Notes under the pieces: model-generated
Database searches by the model: none
The model's input: only the letters and a program-made list of their open reading frames with translations
What the model was told of the DNA's origin: nothing
Part shown: positions 25,074 to 33,629 of the stretch, in pieces
Numbering within the stretch: position 1 is the stretch's first letter
Layout of the letters: the number at the start of each line of letters is the position of its first letter
Position numbers and translations under genes: made by a program
From: JBASNZ01 sp049657775
Lineage (GTDB): Bacteria; Actinomycetota; Coriobacteriia; Anaerosomatales; Anaerosomataceae
Length of the DNA stretch: 46,919 nucleotides
Assembly: GCA_049657775.1 (NCBI GenBank)
Contig: JBASNZ010000108.1
Span: 1-46,919 of the forward strand
Direction of reading: 5' to 3'

Positions 25074-25718
25074 TTAAGCGTCCAGGCCGGACGCCGCCGC
25101 GATGATCTGCTCGGGGGGTATCGCGCCTTCCCTGACGATGACCGGCTCGGAGCCGGTGCAATCCACAACGGTGGAGTGGACGCCGTGCAGCGTCTCTCCG
25201 CCGTCAAGGGCCAGGTCGGCCGCGGCTATGATGCGCTCTTCGAGCTCATCGAAGGACCCCACTGCGGGCTTGCCCGATGTGTTTGCCGACGTGGTGATGA
25301 TGGCGTTGCCCGATGCGCGGATGAGCTCCATCACGACTTCGTGATCGGGGCATCTGAGCGCCACGGTGCCGCGGTCGTCACGGAACTCGGGAGCGACGAT
25401 GGCTGCGGCTTTGACGACGAGCGTGATCGCGCCCGGCCAGAATGCACGCGCCAGGCGGTGCGCGTAATCCGGCACGTCCACGCCGTACTTCTCGAGCGCC
25501 CACTCGTCCTCAACAAGCCACGGCAACGGCTTGTTCTTGGGACGCATCTTGATGTCGATGATCTCCTGCGGTCCGATACACGAGGTTGCGGAAGCGCCTA
25601 TCCCGTACACGGTCTCCGTTGGGAAGACCACGATACCGCCATCACGCAGTACCGTTGCCGCGAGATTGATCGCTTCCGCCGAGGGGTTTTCGGGGTCGAT
25701 ATGTATCACCTTGCTCAT
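25074..25718 (-). CDS. tsaC: L-threonylcarbamoyladenylate synthase (TsaC/Sua5)
   Basis: Makes threonylcarbamoyl-AMP from Thr, bicarbonate and ATP for the t6A37 modification of ANN-decoding tRNAs. The 214-residue YrdC-domain protein has FPTETVYGIG (32-41) and the KxR/K motif KMRPKNKPL (57-65). It has no extra Sua5 C-terminal domain, so it is the short TsaC form. The ATG overlaps the prmC stop by four bases (ATGA, 25715-25718), a pairing conserved in many bacteria. Confidence 0.93.
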   Translation of the reverse strand: MSKVIHIDPENPSAEAINLAATVLRDGGIVVFPTETVYGIGASATSCIGPQEIIDIKMRPKNKPLPWLVEDEWALEKYGVDVPDYAHRLARAFWPGAITLVVKAAAIVAPEFRDDRGTVALRCPDHEVVMELIRASGNAIITTSANTSGKPAVGSFDELEERIIAAADLALDGGETLHGVHSTVVDCTGSEPVIVREGAIPPEQIIAAASGLDA

Positions 25719-26599
25719 GATTGCCTCGCCTCCCGTTTGATGCCTACGACGATCCTGTCCCGTCCAGTAAGGTCCTTCAGGACCTTGATGCCCGCGTAAG
25801 CCGAGCCGATCTCGGCGGCAAAGGCCGCCGCGCGGCTCTCGTCCAATTCGATTGCGAGCGTGCCACCGGGGCGCAGCAGTCGAGCCGCGTCCGCAGCGAT
25901 GCGACGGGCGACATCAAGGCCGTCCGGTCCGCCATCAAGTGCCAGGTGTGGTTCGAAGCCGAGGACCTCGACAGGGAGGTCCGGCATGTCTGTGCTCGGG
26001 ATGTAGGGCGGGTTCGCGACCGCGAGGTCGAGCGATCCCGGGAGTCCGTGCAAGTAGGGCGAGAACAGGTCTCCATGAAACACTTGTACCCTGTCGGCGA
26101 CACCGGCGTACAGCGCATTCCGACGAGCGGCCTCAACGGCCGGTTCGCTAACGTCCGAGGTCCAGACGCGGGCCCCCGGATTCTCATAAGCGATGGACAC
26201 CGCAACGCATCCGGAGCCGGTGCATACCTCTCCGACGAGCGGTTGCTCGAGGTCCTTGATCGCCTCGAGAGCAGCATCCACAAGGATCTCGGTCTCGGGC
26301 CTGGGGATGAACACGCCGGGCACGACCCGGATCACCAGGTGCCGGAAGGGCATCTCACCGGTGACGTACTGGAGTGGCTCGCCTACCGCCCTGCGCTCGA
26401 TGAGTCCGCGCAGCGTGGCGCGCTCCTGAGGAGTAAGCGGGCGGTCGTGGTGCGCGTAGATCTCCACGCGCGAGAGTCCGGTCGCGGCGCCGAGTAACCA
26501 CTCGGCAGATCTGCGCGGGTGCTCATCGCCCTTGCGCTCCAGGAACCCGGCAGTCCACGAGAGCGCATCCTTGCAGTTCCAGGTGCGCTCGGTGGCCAT
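25715..26599 (-). CDS. prmC: Peptide chain release factor glutamine N5-methyltransferase
   Basis: Methylates the Gln of the GGQ motif in release factors; its target gene prfA lies directly upstream. The 294-residue protein has an N-terminal helical domain (1-90), the SAM-binding VCTGSGCVAVS (125-135) and the substrate-binding NPPY motif (196-199) that defines this family. ATG 26599 lies one base after the prfA stop (TAGCATG), and longer in-frame starts run through prfA and are rejected. Confidence 0.94.
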   Translation of the reverse strand: MATERTWNCKDALSWTAGFLERKGDEHPRRSAEWLLGAATGLSRVEIYAHHDRPLTPQERATLRGLIERRAVGEPLQYVTGEMPFRHLVIRVVPGVFIPRPETEILVDAALEAIKDLEQPLVGEVCTGSGCVAVSIAYENPGARVWTSDVSEPAVEAARRNALYAGVADRVQVFHGDLFSPYLHGLPGSLDLAVANPPYIPSTDMPDLPVEVLGFEPHLALDGGPDGLDVARRIAADAARLLRPGGTLAIELDESRAAAFAAEIGSAYAGIKVLKDLTGRDRIVVGIKREARQS

Positions 26600-26600
26600 G

Positions 26601-27671
<1,071 letters not shown>

Positions 27672-27709
27672 CGGTGCAACTTCCCTCGTGCGTCAGGCAA
27701 CAGCGTAGC

Positions 27710-27715
27710 ACTATA
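27710..27715 (-). promoter_or_regulatory. Candidate -10 box for prfA
   Basis: TATAGT on the minus strand in the 61-bp gap between the DUF1385 gene and prfA. Possible -35 elements (CTGACG or TCGACT) sit at non-optimal spacing of 15 or 19 bp, so only the -10 is convincing. The same TATAGT box is used in the predicted atp promoter. Confidence 0.45.
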
Positions 27716-27732
27716 CCACGCGCGAACCGGCG

Positions 27733-28716
27733 TCAGTCGATGACAGGAACGGTCTCTATCGCAGGCGCTTTGCCCGCGGTTTCGAGCTCCTCGCGAGCCA
27801 CAACCAGGTTCATCGCGGCAACCGCGATCTCGACCATGTCGTCGTCGGGAGGGCGCGTCGTCATGCGTTGTAGCTGCATGCCAGGCCACATGAGGACCTT
27901 GACGAACGGATTGTCCGGGTGCGAGCCGGCCCACTTGACCGAGACCTCGTACGCGAGGCCCGCGATGAGCGGCAGGAGCAGTATTCGGACGCCGATATTG
28001 AACAGAAGGATCCAGATGCGCGCGCTCACGCCCCACGCGCCAAGGATCGCCTTGCCTGGGACGAGCGAGAACACGAGGATGGCGATGACCATCACCATGA
28101 GCAGGAACGACGTTCCGCACCGTACATGGAGCGTGCCGTACTGTTGGATGTTCTCCGGTGTAAGCGGCAGGCCGTGCTCGTAGGCGTGGATCGTCTTGTG
28201 CTCGGCGCCGTGGTACGCGAACACGCGCTGGATGTCCTTGATGCGACTGACCGCCCAGATGTACGTGAAGAACGCTACAAGCCTGAGCACGCCGTCGACG
28301 ATGTTCCACAGGAAGGGCCGCTCGATCTGCGAGCCCACGGTCCAGTCGGTGACCACAGCCGGCAGCACGACGAAGAGCCCGACCGCAAGCGCCAGGCCCA
28401 GCACCATCGTGAAGCCGATCTCCTTGCTGGAAAGCTGCTCCTCCTCGGTCTCGCCCGCGTGCTCGGCCGAGATGCTGAAGGCCTTGACCGCAAGCAACAT
28501 CGTCTCGTAGAAGCCCCACATGCCGCGGATGATCGGCCACTTGAGCCAAGCATGCTTGGAGGCAGCGGTGACGAGATCGTGCTCCTCGGTGTAGATGGCA
28601 CCGGACGGCTCGCGCACGGCGATCGCCCAGTTGAGCTTGCCGCGCATCATGATGCCTTCCAAGACGGCCTGGCCGCCGATGTGCGTGTGCTTGACGTGCT
28701 CGGTTCCGTTATTCAC
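27733..28716 (-). CDS. DUF1385 (YqhQ-like) membrane protein
   Basis: A 327-residue inner-membrane protein of the DUF1385 family, function not established. Family marks are the N-terminal GGQAVLEGIMMRG (14-26), a central FAYHGAEHKTIHAYEHG (about 168-184, His/Glu-rich and likely metal-binding) and HVRCGTSFLL. About four or five hydrophobic helices are visible. The gene commonly sits beside prfA and rpmE in Gram-positive genomes, as here. The start is GTG 28716, overlapping the end of thyX by 8 bp. Confidence 0.88.
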   Translation of the reverse strand: MNNGTEHVKHTHIGGQAVLEGIMMRGKLNWAIAVREPSGAIYTEEHDLVTAASKHAWLKWPIIRGMWGFYETMLLAVKAFSISAEHAGETEEEQLSSKEIGFTMVLGLALAVGLFVVLPAVVTDWTVGSQIERPFLWNIVDGVLRLVAFFTYIWAVSRIKDIQRVFAYHGAEHKTIHAYEHGLPLTPENIQQYGTLHVRCGTSFLLMVMVIAILVFSLVPGKAILGAWGVSARIWILLFNIGVRILLLPLIAGLAYEVSVKWAGSHPDNPFVKVLMWPGMQLQRMTTRPPDDDMVEIAVAAMNLVVAREELETAGKAPAIETVPVID

Positions 28717-29392
28717 GTTTGGGTGCCTTAGGGTAGGGGTCGCCGCACGTCATCTTGCCTTCGCGGCACGGACCGCGGCGGCATGAAGCTCCCGCGTCTG
28801 AGAAGATGTACGGCGCTGTGGGCAGGGCAAGGTCGAGTATAGCAAGCGCAAGGTCGCGAATCTCCCATTGCGCCCGCTTGCAGCAACGAAGCTCGAAGAA
28901 ATGGAGCAGCTCGCGCACGTTCATGGTGACGACGATCTTGGTCTCCATAGCGTTGGGCAGCACGTAGCGCGCGTCCTCGGCAGGAATACCGAGTTCCAGC
29001 AGTCCGCGGTACACGTCGAAAGCGGCGCCGGTGGCCTCGGTGAACAGTGCGTGGGCCGTCGGGTTGCCGGCGACACTCGTCGGCTCGACGAACGTCGGCG
29101 GCTTGTCGTAGCGGACGTAGCGCTGCGACTGCTGGTTATAGCTGGCGAGCCGGTGACGCACGAGCTGGTGCGTAAGCGCGCGGGATACGCCGTCGATGGC
29201 GAAGGTGTAGCTGGCGTGCTCGAGCGCCGAGAGGTGACCCGAGGTGATGATGGTCTTGAGAACCCGCCGGACCGCCTCGGGAGAGAGGTCGTCCATCAGC
29301 TCCGCCGCGCCCACGGGCGCATAGCAGAGCCGCGCGGCAGCGGCGACCGCGCGTTCCGGGTCCGGCGTGTGGTAGAGCAGCTTAACGTCCAC
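28709..29392 (-). CDS. thyX: Flavin-dependent thymidylate synthase ThyX
   Basis: Makes dTMP from dUMP using FAD, NADPH and methylene-tetrahydrofolate. The ThyX motif RHR(X7)S is present as RHRLASYNQQS (79-89 from GTG 29392). The C-terminus adds a Cys-rich tail (about 200-227, CRRGPCREGKMTC), with four Cys in 17 residues that could bind metal and is not part of the core fold. GTG 29392 is preferred to GTG 29398 because GAGG lies five bases upstream of it. Together with comEB and glyA the window provides the dUMP and one-carbon donor supply for this enzyme. Confidence 0.93.
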   Translation of the reverse strand: MDVKLLYHTPDPERAVAAAARLCYAPVGAAELMDDLSPEAVRRVLKTIITSGHLSALEHASYTFAIDGVSRALTHQLVRHRLASYNQQSQRYVRYDKPPTFVEPTSVAGNPTAHALFTEATGAAFDVYRGLLELGIPAEDARYVLPNAMETKIVVTMNVRELLHFFELRCCKRAQWEIRDLALAILDLALPTAPYIFSDAGASCRRGPCREGKMTCGDPYPKAPKRE

Positions 29393-29421
29393 GAGCACCT
29401 CGTACGGGTCTTGTTACGAGA

Positions 29422-29447
29422 AAGGAGGCGAGATGTCTCGCCTCCTT
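29422..29447 (-). terminator. Terminator hairpin after rpmE
   Basis: AAGGAGGCGAGA (29422-29433), TG loop, TCTCGCCTCCTT (29436-29447): a perfect 12-bp stem that follows the rpmE stop by 25 bp on the minus strand and precedes thyX. A short TTTCTCGT follows it. With a two-base loop the innermost pairs will open in practice. Confidence 0.7.
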
Positions 29448-29472
29448 CATCATACCAGCGTTGTGTGCCGCG

Positions 29473-29880
29473 CTATTCCGCAGAGTCCTCCGCGGGGGCG
29501 TCGGTCGCGTCCGCGCTCGCGTCACCGCTTGCAACGGCCTCCGCGACCTCGAACTTGGCGGCCTTCGTCGCCTTGCCGGCAGCCTTGGCATCGCGCTCAG
29601 CCTTGAGTTTGCTCGCGGCTTCCTCAGTGGCCTTGCGGCGAGCCTCCTTCTCGGCGGCCTCCCTCTCAAGAACGACGGAAGCGGCGTTGCCGAACTTGTC
29701 GGCGAAGCGCTGAACGCGTCCACCGGTGTCGACGAACTTCTGCTGGCCGGTGTAGAAGGGGTGACACTTGTTGCAGAGCTCGACGTGGAGCTCGGGCTTG
29801 GTGGAGCGAGTCGTGAACGTGTTGCCGCAGGAGCAGACGACCTTGCTCTCTATGTACTCCGGATGAATCGTCTCGCGCAC
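29473..29880 (-). CDS. rpmE: 50S ribosomal protein L31 with long C-terminal extension
   Basis: Ribosomal protein L31 at the subunit interface. The core (1-64) is standard and of the zinc-binding type: C16, C18, C36 and C39 in VCSCGNTF and LCNKCHPFYTGQQKFVDT. L31 normally ends near residue 70; here about 70 more residues follow, first Lys/Arg/Glu/Ala-rich and probably helical (EKEARRKATEEAASKLKAER), then acidic and disordered (ASADATDAPAEDSAE). GTG 29880 is chosen because GGAGGT lies nine bases upstream and yields MRETIHPEY; more upstream frames lack a ribosome site. Confidence 0.93.
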   Translation of the reverse strand: MRETIHPEYIESKVVCSCGNTFTTRSTKPELHVELCNKCHPFYTGQQKFVDTGGRVQRFADKFGNAASVVLEREAAEKEARRKATEEAASKLKAERDAKAAGKATKAAKFEVAEAVASGDASADATDAPAEDSAE

Positions 29881-29903
29881 TTTCGATACACCTCCGATAT
29901 GCA

Positions 29904-29920
29904 CCTGGTTTCCGACCAGG
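29904..29920 (-). promoter_or_regulatory. Leader hairpin upstream of rpmE
   Basis: CCTGGT (29904-29909), five-base loop TTCCG, ACCAGG (29915-29920). It falls inside the predicted 5' leader (about 29932 to 29880), ending about 8 bases upstream of the GGAGG site. A small leader stem-loop before a ribosomal protein gene is a candidate for autoregulation, but six base pairs is short. Confidence 0.35.
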
Positions 29921-29938
29921 CGCGAGGACAGCCCGCCT

Positions 29939-29967
29939 AGGATAGCACGGCGCCTGGAGGCGGGCAA
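29939..29967 (-). promoter_or_regulatory. Promoter of rpmE
   Basis: TTGCCC (29962-29967), 17-bp spacer, TATCCT (29939-29944) with an upstream TG giving an extended -10. Predicted start near 29932. The inverted repeat GCCCGCC/GGCGGGC brackets the spacer and could be an operator. Confidence 0.6.
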
Positions 29968-30003
29968 TGCAGCTCTACGCGCAGTTTACGCGCCTGAAGC
30001 GGA

Positions 30004-30065
30004 GCAGACCCGAAGCCGAGGCAGACCCGAAGCAGACCCGAAGCGACACCTGAAGCGACCCTGAA
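30004..30065. repeat. Short tandem repeat, 11-bp unit
   Basis: Three exact copies of GCAGACCCGAA (30004-30014, 30021-30031, 30032-30042), the first separated by GCCGAG, followed by two variants GCGACACCTGAA (30043-30054) and GCGACCCTGAA (30055-30065). A partial unit CGCCTGAA precedes them at 29991. They lie just upstream of the rpmE promoter and are not within a coding frame. Confidence 0.85.
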
Positions 30066-30071
30066 TTGCAG

Positions 30072-30089
30072 CTGTCGCGACTGTCGCGA
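30072..30089. repeat. Tandem pair CTGTCGCGA
   Basis: Two adjacent exact copies of a 9-bp unit, each containing the palindrome TCGCGA, seven bases beyond the 11-bp repeat block. Confidence 0.7.
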
Positions 30090-30232
30090 CCCGAGGGGGA
30101 CCGGTGCTGGGATCTCGAAGTCGCCTCCGCTGGTGCGTATTGGAGAACGAAGCACGCGCCAGGATCAACGGAAGCCGGGACCTGCACTGCGACCGTGGGG
30201 GATGCGGACGCCCGCTGGAGCGGTCGAACCAG

Positions 30233-30889
30233 CTACGGGGAGTCCCCCTTGGGACGGGTCAGGAGTGTCCAGCTGACGGCCACAAGAACGCCCGCGATAA
30301 TCGATGGCTCAAGGAAGAAAGCGACGTTCGCCACTTCGCTACCTGTCGCGCCCAGGAGCAGCCCGTCGACAGCCAGAAGCACGGCACCCGCGCCCAGAGC
30401 GAGCCGCCATGCGATCGCGGCACAACCGAGCCCCTCGTCTCTGGCGAAGACGCGCGAGGCGACTAGGATGCCGGATGCCAGCAGGAGGAGCAGTTCCACG
30501 ATCCAGCAGGCCTCCATGATCCACCAAGGCAGGCTGCCCCTGGCGAAGGAGAGCAACCAGACAGCCGGGACCGCGAGGAGGCTCAGTAGCGTTCCACTCG
30601 TCACTTTGATCGCGGCGGAGCCGGGCGACTGGACCCGCGCGACCAGCCAAAGGCCCGCACCCTCGAAGACGACCGCAACGGCAGCCAACACCGCCACGAA
30701 CCGAATCCCAACAGGCTGGCCCTGATTCCCGACGACCGCGACGGCCAATGCGAACGCGTACGCAAGCGTCGTCGTGGCGACGATCATGCCACCAGTGACA
30801 AGGTCGGGTCCCGGGAAACGGCGACGTCGCATGCGCTCGCCGGTCCCTTCCGGCGATACTTCGGCTTCATCGATTCGGCTGCGGTTCAT
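30233..30889 (-). CDS. Six-helix membrane protein of unknown function; candidate immunity protein
   Basis: A 218-residue protein with a polar, Arg-rich N-terminus (about 1-28) and about six hydrophobic segments (roughly 30-55, 62-85, 93-115, 122-145, 155-178, 185-208). I recognise no family motif. ATG 30889 has a GTGAGGG site five to six bases upstream. It lies 94 bp downstream of the RHS tip fragment in the same direction. Immunity genes usually sit directly after an RHS toxin tip, so it may be the cognate immunity protein; this is context only. No homology to transport families was seen. Confidence 0.6.
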   Translation of the reverse strand: MNRSRIDEAEVSPEGTGERMRRRRFPGPDLVTGGMIVATTTLAYAFALAVAVVGNQGQPVGIRFVAVLAAVAVVFEGAGLWLVARVQSPGSAAIKVTSGTLLSLLAVPAVWLLSFARGSLPWWIMEACWIVELLLLLASGILVASRVFARDEGLGCAAIAWRLALGAGAVLLAVDGLLLGATGSEVANVAFFLEPSIIAGVLVAVSWTLLTRPKGDSP

Positions 30890-30983
30890 CGACCCTCACT
30901 CCCTGCATCCCAGGCCGACATAATCCCGAAAACGTCAGCTCGAACGACGGTAAGTACCGACAGCGTGCGCTTCGGGTATCAGG

Positions 30984-31634
30984 TTATTTCACTCTCGACG
31001 CAAACTCCTTGTAGTAGGCGACGGTCTGCTTCTTGGTTCCAAACCGCCTGTTCTGGTTGTTTGGCGGATCCCAGCCCCAGTTGTCGATGTGCTTGTCCAG
31101 GAAGTTCGCACTGTCAACGGCGTGGACAAGGCGCCATCCGACGTTGCCGTGCGCCCACGAATCCTGCAGGGCGTGAAGGCCCATTCCCACCCTAATCGCC
31201 CCATTCTTGTGATCACCCGCTCTCCAAGACGCCACCGCACGATTCAGTTGGTCCTGCGCGAACATGCTCCTGGAGTCGGGTTGGGCGGGACCGAACCTCA
31301 GTTCGCTCGGGTTCCACACGGGAAGGCCGTACCGGTCGTATGCCCACCCGCCGTCATCCTCGGCGTAGCGATTGAAGTGGTACCACATCCAGCCGCCCGG
31401 GGCGCCCGTGGTAGAGCCGAGGGCGCACCAGGGCAAGGCCACCCAGCTGCTGTACTTCTTGTCCACGCTGAGGTTGCCCTCGGCCACCCAGCGTCGGGTA
31501 TTAGCGCTGCGGACGCCCCAGAATTCAGACAGGAACTCCTGGGTCTTGGCACCGTGGATCGCTTCATCCCACATCCCGCTCGGGTCGCTCTTCCCCACGG
31601 GATCCCCGCCCGCGCACGCCTGAACCGGGTCGGT
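30984..31634 (-). pseudogene. 5'-truncated RHS-repeat protein tip with metal-hydrolase-like domain
   Basis: The frame reads GGDPVGKSDPSGMWDEA just after the rho stop. DPxGxxDPSG is the hallmark that closes the RHS/YD-repeat core and precedes the variable toxin tip. The large N-terminal RHS shell is absent because rho ends at 31636. The tip (about 196 residues from Met 31574) carries GLHALQDSWAHG, an H-x3-D-x3-H pattern like the helical zinc-dependent phospholipase C / P1-nuclease folds, and further H/D residues in HAVDSANFLDKHIDNWGWD. No ribosome site is evident at Met 31574, so expression is doubtful. The open frame continues backwards through rho but that part is a shadow of rho. The catalytic assignment is an inference from pattern. 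Confidence 0.65.
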
Positions 31635-31635
31635 C

Positions 31636-32964
31636 CTAGTCGCCGTTGCCAGCCTTGGTCTTGGAGATCGCAGCCAAGAACTCGCGGTTGGATCCGGTCT
31701 TGCGAAGCTTGTCGATGAGGAGTTCGATCGCGGGACCGGGCTCGAGCGAGTGCAGCACCCGGCGAAGCTTCCAGATGAACGGAGCCTCCACCGGGTCGAG
31801 TAGCAGCTCTTCTTTACGCGTACCAGACGCGATGACGTCGATGGCCGGGAAGATGCGCCGGTCCGCCATCTTGCGGTCGAGCCGGAGCTCCATGTTGCCG
31901 GTGCCCTTGAACTCCTCGAAGATGACCTCGTCCATCTTGGAACCGGTGTCGACGAGCGCGGTTGCGATGATGGTGAGGCTGCCGCCGTGCTCGATGTTGC
32001 GCGCCGCGCCGAAGAACTTCTTGGGCGGGTAGAGCGCGGTGGAGTCGACACCACCGGAGAGGATGCGGCCGCTCGCAGGCGTGGCCAGGTTGTAGGCGCG
32101 CGCCAGACGGGTGATGGAGTCGAGCAGGATGACGACGTCGAAGCCACTCTCCACAAGACGCTTGGCGCGCTCCATGACGAGCTCGGCGACGGCGATGTGA
32201 TTCTCACTAGGCATGTCGAACGTGGAGGACACGACCTCGCCATGGATGGAGCGCTCCATGTCGGTGACTTCCTCGGGACGCTCGTCGACGAGGAGGCACA
32301 TGAGGTACGACTCCGGGTTGTTGGTGGCGATCGCCGCCGCGATGTCCTTGAGGATGGTGGTCTTACCGGCCTTTGGAGGCGAGACGATAAGGCCGCGCTG
32401 GCCCTTACCGATGGGAGCCACCAGATCGATGATGCGCGCGGTGATCTGATCCGGGCGCCACTCCAGCTTGAACTTCTCGTCCGGATAGACCGGGGTGAGA
32501 TCGCGGAAGTCCTTGCGGTGCTTGGCCTGCTCGGGCTCGAGGCCGTTGATGGTGGTCACCTTGAGGAGTGCCGGGTACTTCTCGGACTCCTTGGGGGGGC
32601 GAACCTGGCCCTTGACCATGTCGCCGCGGCGGAGCTCGAAGCGGCGGATCTGCGACATCGAACAGTAGACGTCGTGGTCGCCGGGAAGATAGCCGCTCGT
32701 GCGGATGAAACCGTAGCCCTCGGGCAGGACATCCAGAATGCCCATGATGTCGATGAAACCCTCGGCCTTGACCTTGGCCTCGTAGACGACCTCGATGATC
32801 TCGTCCTTCTTCTTGAGGGCCTTCACGTCGAGTTCGAGCTCGGCGGCCATCTGCCGGAGTTCGGCGACGGTCTTGGCTGCGAGCTCTTCACGGGTGATAG
32901 AGGGGGCTACTTCTTGGGGTGCGCCGCCGCCTCTGCGGCCGCGCTTGCGTGGACGTGCGCTCAT
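31636..32964 (-). CDS. rho: Transcription termination factor Rho
   Basis: Hexameric RNA helicase that terminates transcription. The 442-residue protein has a short basic N-terminus, the Rho-N helix (about 23-63), the cold-shock RNA-binding domain (YGFIRTSGYLPGDHDVY, 84-100) and the RecA-type motor with Walker A PPKAGKTT (196-203), LLVDERPEE and the Q- and R-loops (ATPASGRILSGGVD). It lacks the long disordered insertion of mycobacterial Rho. It overlaps the transaldolase stop by four bases (ATGA), so the transcript from the cDPG genes runs into rho. Its stop is directly followed by the RHS fragment. Confidence 0.96.
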   Translation of the reverse strand: MSARPRKRGRRGGGAPQEVAPSITREELAAKTVAELRQMAAELELDVKALKKKDEIIEVVYEAKVKAEGFIDIMGILDVLPEGYGFIRTSGYLPGDHDVYCSMSQIRRFELRRGDMVKGQVRPPKESEKYPALLKVTTINGLEPEQAKHRKDFRDLTPVYPDEKFKLEWRPDQITARIIDLVAPIGKGQRGLIVSPPKAGKTTILKDIAAAIATNNPESYLMCLLVDERPEEVTDMERSIHGEVVSSTFDMPSENHIAVAELVMERAKRLVESGFDVVILLDSITRLARAYNLATPASGRILSGGVDSTALYPPKKFFGAARNIEHGGSLTIIATALVDTGSKMDEVIFEEFKGTGNMELRLDRKMADRRIFPAIDVIASGTRKEELLLDPVEAPFIWKLRRVLHSLEPGPAIELLIDKLRKTGSNREFLAAISKTKAGNGD

Positions 32965-33623
32965 GCGTTCTTCACTTTCTCCCAGTCGGCAAGGAATGAC
33001 TCGAGCCCACGATCTGTGAGCGGATGCTTGACCAGGTTCTTCAGGACCGCGAACGGCACCGTGGCGATGTCGGCGCCCATAAGGGCGGCCTTCGTCACGT
33101 GGTTCGCGCTACGGATGGATGCTGCGATGACCTCGACCTCGTGGCCGAAGTCGTAGTTGGACAGAGCGCCAACGACCTGCGCGAGCTGGTCGATGCCGTC
33201 TTCGGAGATGTCGTCGAACCGACCGACGAACGGTGAGACGTAGCTGGCGCCCGAACGCGCCGCAAGGATCGCCTGCGGCACCGTGAAGCACAGGGTCATG
33301 TTGACCTTGATGCCCTTGGCCGAGAGCATCTTGGTGGCCGCCAGGCCTTCGGGCATGGTCGGCACCTTGACGATGAGATTTGGCGCGAGCGCCGCGAGCT
33401 CTTCGCCCTCGCGGACGATCTCGTCACGCTTGAGACATACCGTCTCGCCGCTGACGGGCCCGTCAACGATCGCACAGATACGCTTGAGGTGCTCGTGGAA
33501 GCCGCTGAGCTTGCCACCCTCCCGGGCGTAGAGTGTGGGGTTGGTCGTCACTCCCGAGAGGACTCCCCAGCTCGCCGCCTCTTCGATCTCGGCGATGTTA
33601 GCCGTGTCCAAGAAGAACTTCAT
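32961..33623 (-). CDS. Small transaldolase / fructose-6-phosphate aldolase family (TalC-type)
   Basis: A 220-residue TIM-barrel class I aldolase. Motifs are MKFFLDTANIAEIEE, GVTTNPTL (24-31) and the Schiff-base Lys86 in NLIVKVPTM; GASYVSPFVGRFDD and NHVTKAALMGADIATVP complete the phosphate site. Proteins of this size act either as transaldolases or as fructose-6-phosphate aldolases, and the sequence does not settle which. It lies between 2-phosphoglycerate kinase (6-bp gap) and rho (4-bp overlap). Rps and pentose-phosphate context is given only by rpiB elsewhere in the window. Confidence 0.92.
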   Translation of the reverse strand: MKFFLDTANIAEIEEAASWGVLSGVTTNPTLYAREGGKLSGFHEHLKRICAIVDGPVSGETVCLKRDEIVREGEELAALAPNLIVKVPTMPEGLAATKMLSAKGIKVNMTLCFTVPQAILAARSGASYVSPFVGRFDDISEDGIDQLAQVVGALSNYDFGHEVEVIAASIRSANHVTKAALMGADIATVPFAVLKNLVKHPLTDRGLESFLADWEKVKNA

Positions 33624-33629
33624 CTGCTC

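Larger units (their letters stand above)
29881..30232. other. 352-bp intergenic region upstream of rpmE
   Basis: Contains, in minus-strand order toward rpmE: unassigned sequence (30090-30232) after the membrane protein stop, a 9-bp tandem pair (30072-30089), an 11-bp tandem repeat block (30004-30065), a promoter (29939-29967), an inverted repeat GCCCGCC/GGCGGGC (29931-29937 with 29959-29965) that overlaps the promoter, and a leader hairpin (29904-29920). No protein frame in it looks coding. Confidence 0.6.

Noticed and set aside
30984..32243. One long 419-codon minus-strand gene running from inside rho to the RHS tip.
   Set aside because: The first half is an out-of-frame Ser/Arg-rich shadow of rho. 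Only the part after the rho stop has RHS-like sequence.
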